Assembly: GCA_016125225.1 (NCBI GenBank)
Contig: WGME01000018.1
Coordinates: 1-64,000, forward strand
From: a bacterium
GTDB taxonomy: Bacteria > Planctomycetota > Planctomycetia > Planctomycetales > Planctomycetaceae
Direction: 5' to 3'
DNA: 64,000 bases
Positions within the stretch are counted from its first letter, which is position 1. Each line of letters starts with the position of its first letter. Of this stretch, positions 1 through 8,605 are shown in pieces. The notes under the pieces were generated by a model that saw only the letters and a list, made by a program, of their open reading frames with translations, did not search any database and was not told where the DNA came from. A program made the translations under genes and the position numbers.

Positions 1-197
1 ACCGCAAACGACCGCCCAAGCAAGACGGCCGCAAGCTGAAACGGTACCGTCACCGCTGGCATGTCGAGCAGACCATCAGTTGGCTCGGCCACTGTCGAAG
101 ACTGCTGGTCCGACACGAACACTACGACCACCTCTACTACGACTTCACCCAACTCGCCTGCATCCGACTGCTGCTCAAACGCCTGATGGCCTTATGA
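1..197 (+). CDS. IS5-type DDE transposase, C-terminal fragment (cut by window edge)
   Basis: Open from the first bases (frame starting at base 3) to TGA at 195-197, giving 64 visible residues. The stretch RYRHRWHVEQTISWLG followed by RRLLVRHEH is the C-terminal signature of IS5/IS4-type DDE transposases. The E in HVEQT is the likely third catalytic acid, followed by the conserved WL and RRL/R residues. The N-terminal DDE residues lie outside the window, so whether the element is intact cannot be judged. The right end of the element should lie shortly after base 197; I could not identify its terminal inverted repeat. Confidence 0.8.
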   Translation, partial: RKRPPKQDGRKLKRYRHRWHVEQTISWLGHCRRLLVRHEHYDHLYYDFTQLACIRLLLKRLMAL

Positions 198-345
198 AAT
201 GCTCTCTAACCATATTTGTGATTTCCAGAATGTCCCGCAAATGCTGCTTGATCATCGGATTGCTACGGGTATCTGGTGATATCCCGAGTCTTCCACAGAT
301 TATGCCCATGACGTCCGCCAGGGGGATGCCATCGACATTTAGTTA
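180..345 (-). pseudogene. Protein-like reading frame running into the IS (gene remnant)
   Basis: On the minus strand a second frame is open just downstream of the stop of the neighbouring hypothetical gene. It reads NVDGIPLADVMGIICGRL and later MIKQHLRDILEITNMVREHF before entering IS sequence and stopping near 177. It has no good start codon; the only ATGs are internal, e.g. at 309. Its composition looks like real protein, and it is in a different frame from the 339..968 gene. The simplest reading is that it is the 3' part of that gene, shifted by an indel near 340 and cut off by the IS. A small separate gene is the alternative. Confidence 0.35.
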
Positions 346-968
346 CCGGGGAGCATAGAATCGCTCATCGGGTCAATCAATAGATTTGCATCAATGTCAT
401 CTTCAGGCAGATCTTTGATGGCTTCAAACATTGACGGAGTTGCAATGAGCAGGAAAGAATCTGCTCCCGTGTCTGCAACGTAGCATCGTTCTACTTTCCC
501 TCTCGAAAGCAGTAAAGACGAAATAAAACAGGCAAAACGTCGCAATACCAGCGACTGCTTTTCCCAATCAGGCAGGCCGGCTCTAAGCTCATCTGAAGAC
601 AACAGAGAGGAAGTGACTGCACCGAGCCGAACAAACCAACCTTCTTCGCAGAGAAAGTCAGAAACATCCGAGAGCGATCGATCAAACGGATGCAAGAATT
701 CTTGAATTTCTTGTGAGTAGAATCTTGGACCTGACCGCGATAGGTGTTTCGGGTCAAGCCAGAGTACTCGATGTGTTTCTTCCAGTATCACAGACTTCAG
801 AGACGTTCCCAACTCCTTTATCCATTTTTGATCGTCTCGGCTTGCTAGCGAGAAGAATCCGAGTTCAAAAAGTCGACCAAGCACACCAAGCATTTCAGCA
901 TTCCTACAAGACGAATAGCGAAGGACGGCAATAGTCGACCAACGGGAACCCCCAGTTGATAACCACAT
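339..968 (-). CDS. Hypothetical protein, possibly damaged
   Basis: Encodes about 209 residues with no recognised family. The protein is mixed alpha/beta in look, with acidic and aromatic clusters such as DDQKWIKELG, FLCEEGWFVRLG and DLPEDDIDANLL. This argues for a real gene rather than a random open frame. ATGs at 968 and 977 are possible starts; they touch the palindromic repeat at 969-1072, so the true start may be internal (ATG at 893) or lost. The C-terminus ends at MLPGN, and protein-like sequence continues in another frame towards the IS. It may therefore be a degraded host gene in an accessory patch. Confidence 0.45.
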   Translation of the reverse strand: MWLSTGGSRWSTIAVLRYSSCRNAEMLGVLGRLFELGFFSLASRDDQKWIKELGTSLKSVILEETHRVLWLDPKHLSRSGPRFYSQEIQEFLHPFDRSLSDVSDFLCEEGWFVRLGAVTSSLLSSDELRAGLPDWEKQSLVLRRFACFISSLLLSRGKVERCYVADTGADSFLLIATPSMFEAIKDLPEDDIDANLLIDPMSDSMLPGN

Positions 969-1072
969 GTGTGCCACTGGCTTTGCCAGTGCCTATGATT
1001 GTCGGTCACAAGGCACGTCAACCTGTCTATGGAATCAGCAACAGAAAGTAGCACTGGCAGAGCCAGTGGCAC
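969..1072. repeat. Hyphenated palindromic element, GTGCCACTGGC type (copy 1)
   Basis: Left arm 969-992 contains GTGCCACTGGCTTTGCCAGT; right arm 1051-1072 is its reverse complement with a single G-T-type difference. Each arm is itself palindromic (CACTGGC...GCCAGTG). The spacer is 58 bases and not conserved with copy 2 (32377-32450). The short dispersed inverted-repeat form resembles REP/BIME or MITE-like elements. No coding content is evident. Confidence 0.8.
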
Positions 1073-1134
1073 TCTTTACCTCATGCCTGCATTCATCAGC
1101 GGCTTCTACCGATAGTCATCACTCACCGTTGCGA

Positions 1135-1692
1135 TCACTTGATCGTCGCGGGGATTTCGCTGCCTTTGGGATAGAACTTCATTGACAGCGAGTTGACACA
1201 GTGGCGGGTGTTCTTGGCGGTCATGCGTTCGCCTTCGAAGACGTGGCCGAGATGGCCGCCGCAGTTCGCGCAGAGAATTTCCACGCGATAGCCGTCACGG
1301 TCGGTTTCCCGGCGGACCGCTCCGGGTATTTCATCGTCGAAACTGGGCCAGCCGCAATGGCTGTCGAACTTGTCTTCCGAGCGATACAGCGGGGCATTGC
1401 AGCGGCGGCAGACATAGGTCCCCGCCTCTTTATGGTTTGTGTATTCCCCCACATAAGGGGCTTCCGTCCCTTTGCCGAGCAGCACCCGTTCTTCCTGAGC
1501 CGTGAGGGCATTGTAAACCTGATCGCCCGAGGGGTGACCCATGTTCGGTTCCTCTTCCAAAGCCGCGGCAACAGCCACGGGCACATCAGCGGCAGGCTCA
1601 TCAACAGTCAAAGCCCCCGCCCCCGGTTGACACCCCAGCCCGGCGACACACACGAGGCCGCCGAGCCACCCTGAGACAATGATTCTTCGCAT
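1135..1692 (-). CDS. msrB: Peptide-methionine (R)-S-oxide reductase MsrB, lipoprotein form
   Basis: Encodes 185 residues. MsrB reduces methionine-R-sulfoxide in proteins, using a catalytic cysteine and thioredoxin-type reductant. The SelR domain spans about residues 60-180. It shows two zinc CxxC pairs (CRRC at 105/108, CANC at 151/154), HCGWPSF with a likely resolving Cys123, and catalytic Cys175 in RHCVNS. The N-terminus is a lipoprotein signal with lipobox LGC (Cys21) and then a low-complexity linker to residue 55. The enzyme is therefore predicted to be membrane-anchored outside the cytoplasm, unlike the usual cytosolic MsrB. It is monocistronic, with a DUF1559 gene upstream on the same strand. 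Confidence 0.93.
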   Translation of the reverse strand: MRRIIVSGWLGGLVCVAGLGCQPGAGALTVDEPAADVPVAVAAALEEEPNMGHPSGDQVYNALTAQEERVLLGKGTEAPYVGEYTNHKEAGTYVCRRCNAPLYRSEDKFDSHCGWPSFDDEIPGAVRRETDRDGYRVEILCANCGGHLGHVFEGERMTAKNTRHCVNSLSMKFYPKGSEIPATIK

Positions 1693-1825
1693 ACCGAATT
1701 GAATCAGGCTGCGGGGTAGCGTGCAAGATCAGTGGGGCGACGGAGATGCGGTACCGGACTCTCGTCTCACAATGTGTCCCCAATCACGCTGCCGGTTCTC
1801 TGCCTCGTCATTACGAGTGGACCCG

Positions 1826-2866
1826 CTAGAATTCGCCCAGAACTTCGCCGCCACTGCGGGTGCCCAGGCTTCGCCAGATCTGACGGTCGATGTTCTCGGA
1901 AACCGATCGACCCGAACCATCACCAAGCAAGACCTGTACGATGCCCTCGTGCCAACTTCTCGAGGTGATTGCGGCGTAAGTGATACTGGTTTGGCCTTCG
2001 TTGCCATTCACGTAATCAATGTCGTACGTCGTACCAGAGACAGTATGCGGACAGTTGCTATTCGGTCCTAATGTGGTTGTGAACGCCGTAAAGGCTGGAC
2101 TGGCGGCGAAATAGTAAGAGTGCCCGGTTTGTACGACAGGGGCCCCCGGTGAGATTGCTGACAACGCCGTGGGTGATATCGGTGCCGTGGCCGTTGGCGT
2201 TCCACCAAGAATGTAGGGTTGCTGCGTCTTCACTTCGGCAAACGCGAGGGTGTTGCTGGTCCCATCGGTTACATCGCGAATCCCCAGGGCCCCGTTGGGT
2301 TGAAACACACCGCTCCCATGTCGACCGCTGGGGTCCCAGACCAGCCATTCCCCATAATTCGCGCCATAGCTGCAACCCCAGCTGGATTCATTCCCAGGGG
2401 GAACGAGACTCCGGGGGTTCGGATCGCTGGGGCAAAGTGTCGCAGCAACTTTCGTCTGGTAAATCTGCGAGAGAATGGTGGGGGCGTTCAGATAACCCCC
2501 TTCTGACCACGGGAAAAACGCCCCATACAACGCACTCTGATCGAGGAAATTCGTCAGGCGCGCCACGATCGAAGGATTCACACTATAAGGTCCAGGCATG
2601 CCCGCGATGCCGGGGATGTACGTTCCGGCCGGGGGAAACCGCGTGTAAGTGTCGTGGTAGGCATGCAGAGCCAGTCCCAGTTGCTTCAGATTATTGCGGC
2701 ATTCGGTCCGCCGCGCGGCTTCTCGGGCCTGTTGAACGGCTGGCAATAACAAGGCAATCAATATTGCAATAATGGCTATCACCACCAGCAATTCAATCAG
2801 CGTGAAACCACGAGACTTTGGCGGAATGTGGCGACGACAAACAATCTTGGAGGACGTATTTAACAT
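1826..2866 (-). CDS. DUF1559 family prepilin-like protein
   Basis: Encodes 346 residues. A type IV prepilin N-terminus follows a short basic leader: RG then [20 protein letters not shown], with the +5 glutamate after the predicted prepilin-peptidase cut. [14 protein letters not shown] follows, then [15 protein letters not shown], the hallmark of the DUF1559 (SBP_bac_10) family that is heavily expanded in Planctomycetes. The C-terminal part contains [11 protein letters not shown] and [13 protein letters not shown], the conserved H-x-G...DGS end signature. The role is unknown; it is presumed pseudopilin-like or surface-associated and processed by PilD-type peptidase. A sigma-70-like promoter lies about 95 bases upstream. 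Confidence 0.93.
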   Translation of the reverse strand: MLNTSSKIVCRRHIPPKSRGFTLIELLVVIAIIAILIALLLPAVQQAREAARRTECRNNLKQLGLALHAYHDTYTRFPPAGTYIPGIAGMPGPYSVNPSIVARLTNFLDQSALYGAFFPWSEGGYLNAPTILSQIYQTKVAATLCPSDPNPRSLVPPGNESSWGCSYGANYGEWLVWDPSGRHGSGVFQPNGALGIRDVTDGTSNTLAFAEVKTQQPYILGGTPTATAPISPTALSAISPGAPVVQTGHSYYFAASPAFTAFTTTLGPNSNCPHTVSGTTYDIDYVNGNEGQTSITYAAITSRSWHEGIVQVLLGDGSGRSVSENIDRQIWRSLGTRSGGEVLGEF

Positions 2867-2958
2867 CAGCCCACAATCTCCTCAAAAAGGTAAACCCTGA
2901 TTGAGGCGTGAGTGAGAGCTTGACCCCGCCTGCTAGAAAACCATCCACACAGATCGTA

Positions 2959-2987
2959 ACAATAGTACACTCTAAGAGCGTTGTCAA
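2959..2987 (-). promoter_or_regulatory. Sigma-70-type promoter for the DUF1559 gene
   Basis: Reading the minus strand, TTGACA (2987-2982) is followed after exactly 17 bases by TATTGT (2964-2959). The -35 is a perfect match and the -10 matches 4 of 6. Transcription would start near 2952, leaving about 85 bases of leader to the ATG at 2866. Confidence 0.55.
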
Positions 2988-3030
2988 AATCCGCCCACAA
3001 AAATTGGCGAGGCAGCGAAGTTCAAGGCCA

Positions 3031-3453
3031 TCAATCCGCAACGGCAAGCAGATCCTTCAGCGACTGCTCTTTCACATAATCTCCCGGTTTGCGGCCGTGT
3101 TTGTTTGTGAGACTCGGATCTGCCCCCGCAGCGAGGAGCATGCGGATGATTGCCGTCGCCTCGGCCTGCCGTTCCGCAGTCTCTGGGGCTCCCGTTGTTA
3201 TCACGGCTCGATGTAACGGAGTGGACCCCGACCGACGGCACGCCTGATTCACATTCGCTCCGTGTTCGATCAATGTCTGCACGGCTATCACCGAACGAAA
3301 GCGGACCGCGTGATGCAACGCCGTCACGCCGTTCTTGTCACAGGCATGAATGTCGGCCCCATCCGCCAGCAACTGCAAGAGGCGTTCACGCTGGTCGTGC
3401 GGGTCAGGATGCCGCTCGGTACAAATCTCTGATAAAGGCAGGATGGAACTCAT
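3031..3453 (-). CDS. Ankyrin repeat protein
   Basis: Encodes 140 residues from ATG 3453 (MSSILPLSEIC). At least three ankyrin units are visible: LLQLLADGADIHACDKNG, VTALHHAVRF...TLIEHGANVNQ, and STPLHRAVI...RMLLAAGADPSLTNKHG. The TPLH/TALHHA turns and the GAD/GAN loop are typical of the fold. It probably mediates protein-protein contacts in the cytoplasm, as no signal peptide is seen. An alternative start at 3495 adds 14 residues and would bring the gene to within 5 bases of the HAD phosphatase stop. The two genes are therefore probably co-transcribed. Confidence 0.8.
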   Translation of the reverse strand: MSSILPLSEICTERHPDPHDQRERLLQLLADGADIHACDKNGVTALHHAVRFRSVIAVQTLIEHGANVNQACRRSGSTPLHRAVITTGAPETAERQAEATAIIRMLLAAGADPSLTNKHGRKPGDYVKEQSLKDLLAVAD

Positions 3454-3499
3454 GGCGGTTACGCCCGCTGGAGCACGGTGTTCTGCTGACATCATCCCA

Positions 3500-4135
3500 T
3501 CACGCGGACAGGCATTCCAGCAATCCCCGCAATTGCGACATCTCCGTGAAGGTGTGCTCGGCGGGATGATCAGTTGGCGTATTCGCCGGGTTGTAATGCA
3601 GTGTCCGCATGCCGGCCGCGAGACCGGCGGCCAGACCCACCTCGCTGTCTTCAATGACGACACATTGATTCGGAGGGAACCCCATCGCTTTCGCCGCGTG
3701 CAGGAACAACCCAGGATCGGGTTTCCAGCACTGCACTTCATAGGCACTGAATAACCGCTCCCCGAAATGCGGAGCGAGTCCGGTCACCGCCAGGGCATGA
3801 CGAATTTTAGCCAGCGGCGCACTCGAGGCGACACACATCGGTTGAGGCAACGCGGCCAGCAACTCAGCGACACCAGGATTGGCCTGCAACCGGGTATCAA
3901 ACAACTCCGCGACCCGCTTTCGATACCGGGGTTCAAAGTCGGCAGGAACCTCACGCCCCAGCCGTGATTCGAGATCAACGACAATGTTCGCAAACTTCCG
4001 CCCGCGATACTTCATGGCCATCGATTCAATCGTGTCCTCCAATTCCGGCAGCAGATCAAGATACCCCTGCTGACACAGGCCCTCGCTGTCCACAAGGGTG
4101 CCATCAAGATCGAAGAGAAGGCAAATGTCCGGCAT
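3500..4135 (-). CDS. HAD superfamily phosphatase (subclass IA)
   Basis: Encodes 211 residues. Motif I is FDLDGTLVDSE with nucleophile Asp9 and Asp11. Motif II is the Ser in CVASSAP, motif III is the Lys in CWKPDPGLF, and motif IV is VIEDSEVG. The alpha-helical cap between motifs I and II places it in the beta-phosphoglucomutase/YniC-like HAD-IA group, which act on small sugar phosphates. The exact substrate cannot be told from sequence. It is directly upstream of the ankyrin gene on the same strand. Confidence 0.88.
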   Translation of the reverse strand: MPDICLLFDLDGTLVDSEGLCQQGYLDLLPELEDTIESMAMKYRGRKFANIVVDLESRLGREVPADFEPRYRKRVAELFDTRLQANPGVAELLAALPQPMCVASSAPLAKIRHALAVTGLAPHFGERLFSAYEVQCWKPDPGLFLHAAKAMGFPPNQCVVIEDSEVGLAAGLAAGMRTLHYNPANTPTDHPAEHTFTEMSQLRGLLECLSA

Positions 4136-4330
4136 GTTCCGTTAGTTTCCGATAACTGATCAGATCTTTGACTCAGGCAGCCGAAGTCCGTCGGCGATGA
4201 GTCGAGCGATGCACGAGTTGACGTAGGGTACTCCCACTGACCATTCTGATGCAGCGCGGTCATTCTTGCAAAAAGGTTGCTAACATTGCCATCTCCGAAA
4301 GGTGTTCCCGAATTTCAGGCACCGGCCGCG

Positions 4331-5503
4331 ATGCATTCGGTAAACGGTACGCCGTCGTCGTTGGTCAACGGCACGACACATATCGATCCGGTTCCTAGTA
4401 CACCACCGGTCAGCATCGATGTCCCCAAAACGTTGGATTCGCTCCAGATCTTGCGAGCTTGGGCGGCTTTCATGGTTGTCGCCGTACACTTGGGGATGGA
4501 CACGGAACAACGCTATGGAACATGGATCCTGCCGAAGTTTACCCAGGCAGGCATCATCGGCGTTGATGTTTTCTTCTGCCTAAGCGGCTTCATCATGTAT
4601 TACACCAGTTGGCGACGGTTTGGTGTAGCGAATGCCGTTCGACAGTTTTTCTACCGACGACTGGTTCGTATCTATCCCATCTATTGGATTGCCACACTGC
4701 TGCTGATGGCGTTGGCATGTTGGCCGGAAAGTCACCTGAGTACCGGCTCCCTGTCAATGCGTCGTGTGATCACCTCGTTCCTGTTACTGCCTCAATCTGG
4801 TAACCCTATACTCGTTCAGGGATGGACGCTGGTGCATGAAGTCCGCTTTTATGCCATCTTTGGTGTCATGCTGTTACTGTCAAGAAGAGCCGGACTCGGG
4901 GCGATGGCTGTCTGGGCCATGCTATCCTTCGCAGTTCTGTTGACCAGCTATTTCAACCAGCCACTCCTTGATTCCGGATTACCAGCCAGAGCCATCACCT
5001 ATCTGTGCCATCCTTCGTCGATCCAGTTTGTTCTGGGTGTCGGGTCCGCGTGGATCATCTGTCATCAGAGAACACCGAAATGGCTTGATGCCTGCCTGTT
5101 GCCCGTGGCGGTGGTATTGATCGCGATTGTCGTACAATGGTTTCCCGAACTGGCACCTAAGACGAAGTACTACGCCATTACACTGTTCACGATACCAAGC
5201 ATCTTATTGATACTCGGAGCAGCCCTGGCAGAACGACGCTGGCGCCCCAAGCTTCCGGGGTTGGGCATCGCCTTGGGCAATGCGTCTTATTCCGTGTATT
5301 TGATTCATACGATGATCCTTGGACCGATGGTGTGGAACCTCTTTCCCAGTTCCGAAAGCACGTCACTCCGGCTCATCTGGGCTGGCATTTGTGTCGTAGT
5401 CATTCATCTCTTGTGTTGGCTGTTTCATATTTTCGTGGAAAATCCCATCCATACGCGAACCCTGCGCGCAACTCCCACGGTTTCTATGAGTCCGGCAAAT
5501 TGA
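4331..5503 (+). CDS. Acyltransferase 3 family integral membrane protein (OafA-like)
   Basis: Encodes 390 residues from ATG 4331; an upstream TTG at 4277 would add 18. These proteins transfer acyl groups (often O-acetyl) to extracytoplasmic glycans. Family marks are LQILRAWAAFMVVAVHLG with the conserved R and H in TM1, GVDVFFCLSGFIMYY, RRLVRIYPIYWIATLL and, near the end, SYSVYLIHTMI. About ten hydrophobic segments are visible. No glycan biosynthesis genes are adjacent, so the acceptor is unknown. Confidence 0.88.
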   Translation: MHSVNGTPSSLVNGTTHIDPVPSTPPVSIDVPKTLDSLQILRAWAAFMVVAVHLGMDTEQRYGTWILPKFTQAGIIGVDVFFCLSGFIMYYTSWRRFGVANAVRQFFYRRLVRIYPIYWIATLLLMALACWPESHLSTGSLSMRRVITSFLLLPQSGNPILVQGWTLVHEVRFYAIFGVMLLLSRRAGLGAMAVWAMLSFAVLLTSYFNQPLLDSGLPARAITYLCHPSSIQFVLGVGSAWIICHQRTPKWLDACLLPVAVVLIAIVVQWFPELAPKTKYYAITLFTIPSILLILGAALAERRWRPKLPGLGIALGNASYSVYLIHTMILGPMVWNLFPSSESTSLRLIWAGICVVVIHLLCWLFHIFVENPIHTRTLRATPTVSMSPAN

Positions 5504-5876
5504 GCGTGCCATGGAGTGCTCGATTGCGGCTCTGCAGCGTATCTCGCATGTGGTGATCTGTTCGGCGGGGAGCGATTGCGTCCGGTTCGGGACGTGACGG
5601 TGTTCGTGCCGTGCGGTTCCTGCTCGAACTGTGCTTCGGATTTGATCCGCTGAAGCAACCCAACCGCACCTTTTGAAGCCGGAGTCGGTGTTCGCACCCT
5701 TGACTTGTCAGTCCTGTTGACCCGATCACCCTCGATCCGTGCGTAGGCTGCCGAGATGACGACCACCGCAGTCGGTCATCTCTGAATGACGGAAACCAAT
5801 CTCCGCCGAATGGGTCTGATGCGCTCACTATTTAGCCCCCCGCGGCTTGTCAAAGGGGGAATATCGGCGTTGGCTG
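5504..5876. other. Intergenic region, no convincing gene
   Basis: 373 bases between convergent genes. The open frames here have Arg/Ser/Pro-rich, low-quality translations and look like shadows. No clear hairpin-plus-T-run terminator was seen. Confidence 0.5.
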
Positions 5877-6230
5877 CTAGGACTTCAACACCGAAGATTC
5901 CAGCATCCACTTGGGCATCGGAATCGCGGGATGCCGAATGATCAGCAACAGCACCCCCGCAAGGATCACGAGAATGGGGATTTCGATATCAATCGAGATG
6001 CGTCCGGTCTGGCGCAACACCGATAGCAGACTCATGATGATGAAAAAGGAACCGACCACAACAGTGGCTTTGTTGAATCCACCAACCAGAAACGTCAGCA
6101 GACCCACCCCCGCAATCCCCAGAGTCCAGACCCAATCGATTCCGGGAACAATGTCCAAAGTCGTCAATAACCAGCCACTCCCGACGATAATCAACAGCAG
6201 GGGAATCACCAGCGACTTGGCATTGGACAT
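5877..6230 (-). CDS. Small integral membrane protein (LiaF/DUF5668-like)
   Basis: Encodes 117 residues from ATG 6230 (MSNAKSLVIPLL); a start at 6245 is also possible. Four hydrophobic segments fill the protein: SLVIPLLLIIVGSGWLL, WTLGIAGVGLLTFLVGG, TVVVGSFFIIMSLLSVL and IPILVILAGVLLLII. The pattern resembles the transmembrane part of LiaF-type or DUF5668 envelope-stress proteins, but no C-terminal domain is present. Function unknown. Confidence 0.7.
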   Translation of the reverse strand: MSNAKSLVIPLLLIIVGSGWLLTTLDIVPGIDWVWTLGIAGVGLLTFLVGGFNKATVVVGSFFIIMSLLSVLRQTGRISIDIEIPILVILAGVLLLIIRHPAIPMPKWMLESSVLKS

Positions 6231-6425
6231 GAGTAATCCCGTCACGCAATTCCATGTTCATGGAAAATGAGAGTTGTCGCGATCAGTATGAGGGGCGATG
6301 GATGCAAACTTCAACTCTCAATCGCGTGTAGGGATTCACCATCTGCATCAGAATGGCAGCGTCCCATCTGATGAAAAGTTGCGATAGAGGTCGACTGTTG
6401 GCCTTCACCCACGCATGATCGATCA

Positions 6426-7388
6426 TCACACCGTGCGATGCGTGAACGGACCAACCACCGTACCAGCCGAGATTGTTACGGCTCCATCAAGCACCACGTG
6501 CGGGCCGATGCGGCAGTCGCTGCCAATCTGTACCGGGCCACGGATGATCGTGAAGGGTTCGATGACCGTGTCGGCTCCAATTTCCGCCCGGGCATCAATG
6601 TGCGTCAACGTCGGGTCAACAATCGTCACGCCGGAGAGCATCAACCGTTGCAATGTGGCCTGTTGAATGGTCTGCGTTACCTCGGCCAACTGCACGCGCG
6701 TGTTGACCCCGAGGGCTTCAACGATGTCGAAAGCTGTCAGAGCAAGTACCGGATGCCCGGCATTCAGCAGCACTTTCGGACAGTCGGTGAGATAGTATTC
6801 GGCCTGGGCATTATTGGGCCGGATCTCATCGAGGGCTCCCAGCAGCTTCTGGGAATCGAACGCATAGCAGCCGGTGTTGATTTCCTGAATCGACTTCTCT
6901 TCCGGCGAGGCATCTTTCTCTTCGACGATCTTGACGAAGTTCCGATTGCTATCGCGGACGATACGGCCGAGTCCCTGATTGGCCGGAGTGACGGCCGTGC
7001 CGATGATCGACGCGGCGGAGTGTTCAGCTTGTGCTGTTAATAACTTCGTCAGCGATTCCGGCTTCAACAGCGGGGTATCACCGGCCAGGATCAACACCGG
7101 TCCGTGATGACTGGCGAGTTGATCACGGCACATCATCACCGCATGCCCAGTTCCCTTTTGCTCGGACTGCAACGCGAATTCGATATCGGCATGTCGAGCC
7201 AATGAGGCTTGCACCAGATCGGCCCGGTGCCCGACCACGGCGACGATGCGGGTGGCTCCTGCTGCCCGGGCGGCATCAATCACATAGTCAATCATCGGCC
7301 GACCGCAGACTTCGTGCAGCACTTTGGGCAAGGCCGACTTCATGCGTGTGCTTTTGCCAGCCGCCAGAATGATCGCCAATGCAGACAT
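6426..7388 (-). CDS. glmU: UDP-N-acetylglucosamine pyrophosphorylase (GlmU N-terminal type)
   Basis: Encodes 320 residues from ATG 7388, preceded by GACGAGG. It makes UDP-GlcNAc from GlcNAc-1-phosphate and UTP for peptidoglycan and LPS. The nucleotidyltransferase domain (about 1-230) shows LAAGKSTRMKSALPKVLHEV, the QKGTGHAV loop and AGDTPLL with the metal-binding Asp. From about residue 255 a few left-handed beta-helix turns are present (IGADTVIEPFTIIRG, IGSDCRIGPHVVLDG), and then the protein stops. Full GlmU is about 450 residues, so the acetyltransferase active site is missing. A separate GlcN-1-P acetyltransferase would be needed elsewhere, or the role is that of a stand-alone pyrophosphorylase. 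Confidence 0.9.
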   Translation of the reverse strand: MSALAIILAAGKSTRMKSALPKVLHEVCGRPMIDYVIDAARAAGATRIVAVVGHRADLVQASLARHADIEFALQSEQKGTGHAVMMCRDQLASHHGPVLILAGDTPLLKPESLTKLLTAQAEHSAASIIGTAVTPANQGLGRIVRDSNRNFVKIVEEKDASPEEKSIQEINTGCYAFDSQKLLGALDEIRPNNAQAEYYLTDCPKVLLNAGHPVLALTAFDIVEALGVNTRVQLAEVTQTIQQATLQRLMLSGVTIVDPTLTHIDARAEIGADTVIEPFTIIRGPVQIGSDCRIGPHVVLDGAVTISAGTVVGPFTHRTV

Positions 7389-7410
7389 CGAGACCTCGTC
7401 CCTGGTGTGA

Positions 7411-7445
7411 AAACAAGAAAGCCCGGAGAGACGCATCCCCGGGCT
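7411..7445 (-). terminator. Intrinsic terminator of the outer-membrane protein gene
   Basis: On the minus strand AGCCCGGGG pairs with CTCCGGGCT (nine pairs including one wobble) across an 8-base loop, followed by TTCTTGTTTT. It sits between the barrel gene stop and the glmU start, so it separates the two same-strand genes. Confidence 0.65.
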
Positions 7446-7465
7446 TTGCATGATAGCAAGTCGAA

Positions 7466-8605
7466 TCAGAAGCGGATGCCGCCGCGGATGAGAACCTGGT
7501 TTCCGGCATCGAACTTCTGAATGTTGTCTTCGAACTCAAAGTTACGCCCCAGATCCCAGGCGACTTCGATGAATTTATCAAAGGTCACATGATCGCTACG
7601 CAGACCCAAGGCCAACCGCCAGTCTTCGTATTGCACGCGGTTGCTGGGTCCGCTGCCGACCGGGGTCAGGTCGATCTGATAGGCTTCGACATTGTATTCG
7701 CTGGAAAGGTACAACCAGTGATGACCACCCCAGAAGTGGCCCACAAACCGACTGATGCGAGCCTTCGGGAACAACAGGCGGAACTCCCACACATCGTTCG
7801 GCGTATAAACCACCCCCGCATGCGGGATGATGATGTCATCGACGCGGTCCCAATACTGCACGCCGAGAACGAGCATCAACGTGGGGTCAACCTGATAGGT
7901 CGCCGCAATGCGGGTATCGAAGTTCCAGGCATTCGAAGTGAGGTTCGATTCCGTGTCGGTATTGATCGAGGGATTGAAATCGAAGTCGAGGGTCCAGCCG
8001 TTGGACTTCACCTTGAGCAGTTCCAGATCCCAGCCGAAGCGGTAAAGATTGACCCGGTATGTATTCGACAACGGGCCACCAAAGTTCCAGGCGCGATAGT
8101 CGAACTGTGGAGCCGACGAGAAGACCCAGCCAGGCACAAACGGAGAGTTGTGACGCAGTTCGGTATCGAGTTCGAACATCTCGACATCGGAACCAAGATC
8201 TTTGACTGGGGCTTGCGGAATGTAGCCGATTTCCAGCTTCGGAATATAACCAAACCGATAGGGTTGCGGCCCATTCACTCCAGAGAAGACCGGCCCGCAC
8301 GGCTGACCATACACACCGGGACCAAAGGCCGGATCACCGCCATACATGAACGGGTCTTGTCCCGCGGGCATGCCGAACGATTGATACGGGTCGGCCCCCA
8401 TCGGTGCTTCCAGCGTGGGTCCCATCGTCGGCCCTCCGGGTTGCATGGTCCCGGCACCGGAATTGAACGGATCATAAATCGGAGTGGGACTTTGCCCGCG
8501 AATTGCTGCCGCCAGTTTGGGAGAAAATTCGTACACCGACGGCATTGTTCCGGCTTGCGGATCGGCCGACAGCAGCAGCATCAGGCAAACGCTGAATGGA
8601 TTCAC
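7466..8605 (-). CDS. Predicted outer-membrane beta-barrel protein
   Basis: Encodes 379 residues from GTG 8605 (preceded by GGGGCG). The start gives a hydrophobic N-terminus (VNPFSVCLMLLLSADPQAG) that can act as a signal peptide. A Gly/Pro-rich region (about 45-120) is followed by alternating aromatic/polar strands such as WTLDFDFNPSINTDT, TLMLVLGVQYWDRVDD and HHWLYLSSEYNVEAYQIDL. The C-terminus, QVLIRGGIRF, ends in Phe as in BAM-assembled barrels. No specific family was recognised. A weak promoter (TTGACG, 17 bases, AAAAAT) lies upstream. It is divergent from the M50/SecA-like operon. Confidence 0.65.
   Translation of the reverse strand: MNPFSVCLMLLLSADPQAGTMPSVYEFSPKLAAAIRGQSPTPIYDPFNSGAGTMQPGGPTMGPTLEAPMGADPYQSFGMPAGQDPFMYGGDPAFGPGVYGQPCGPVFSGVNGPQPYRFGYIPKLEIGYIPQAPVKDLGSDVEMFELDTELRHNSPFVPGWVFSSAPQFDYRAWNFGGPLSNTYRVNLYRFGWDLELLKVKSNGWTLDFDFNPSINTDTESNLTSNAWNFDTRIAATYQVDPTLMLVLGVQYWDRVDDIIIPHAGVVYTPNDVWEFRLLFPKARISRFVGHFWGGHHWLYLSSEYNVEAYQIDLTPVGSGPSNRVQYEDWRLALGLRSDHVTFDKFIEVAWDLGRNFEFEDNIQKFDAGNQVLIRGGIRF

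Noticed and set aside
80-358. Plus-strand open frame over the IS end and beyond
   Set aside because: Its first part is out of frame with the recognisable transposase and its translation (RTLRPPLLRLHPTRLHP) is low-complexity; it is a shadow.
5425-5828. Two minus-strand open frames of about 113 residues after the acyltransferase gene
   Set aside because: Arg/Ser-rich composition, partial overlap with the acyltransferase end, and no SD.
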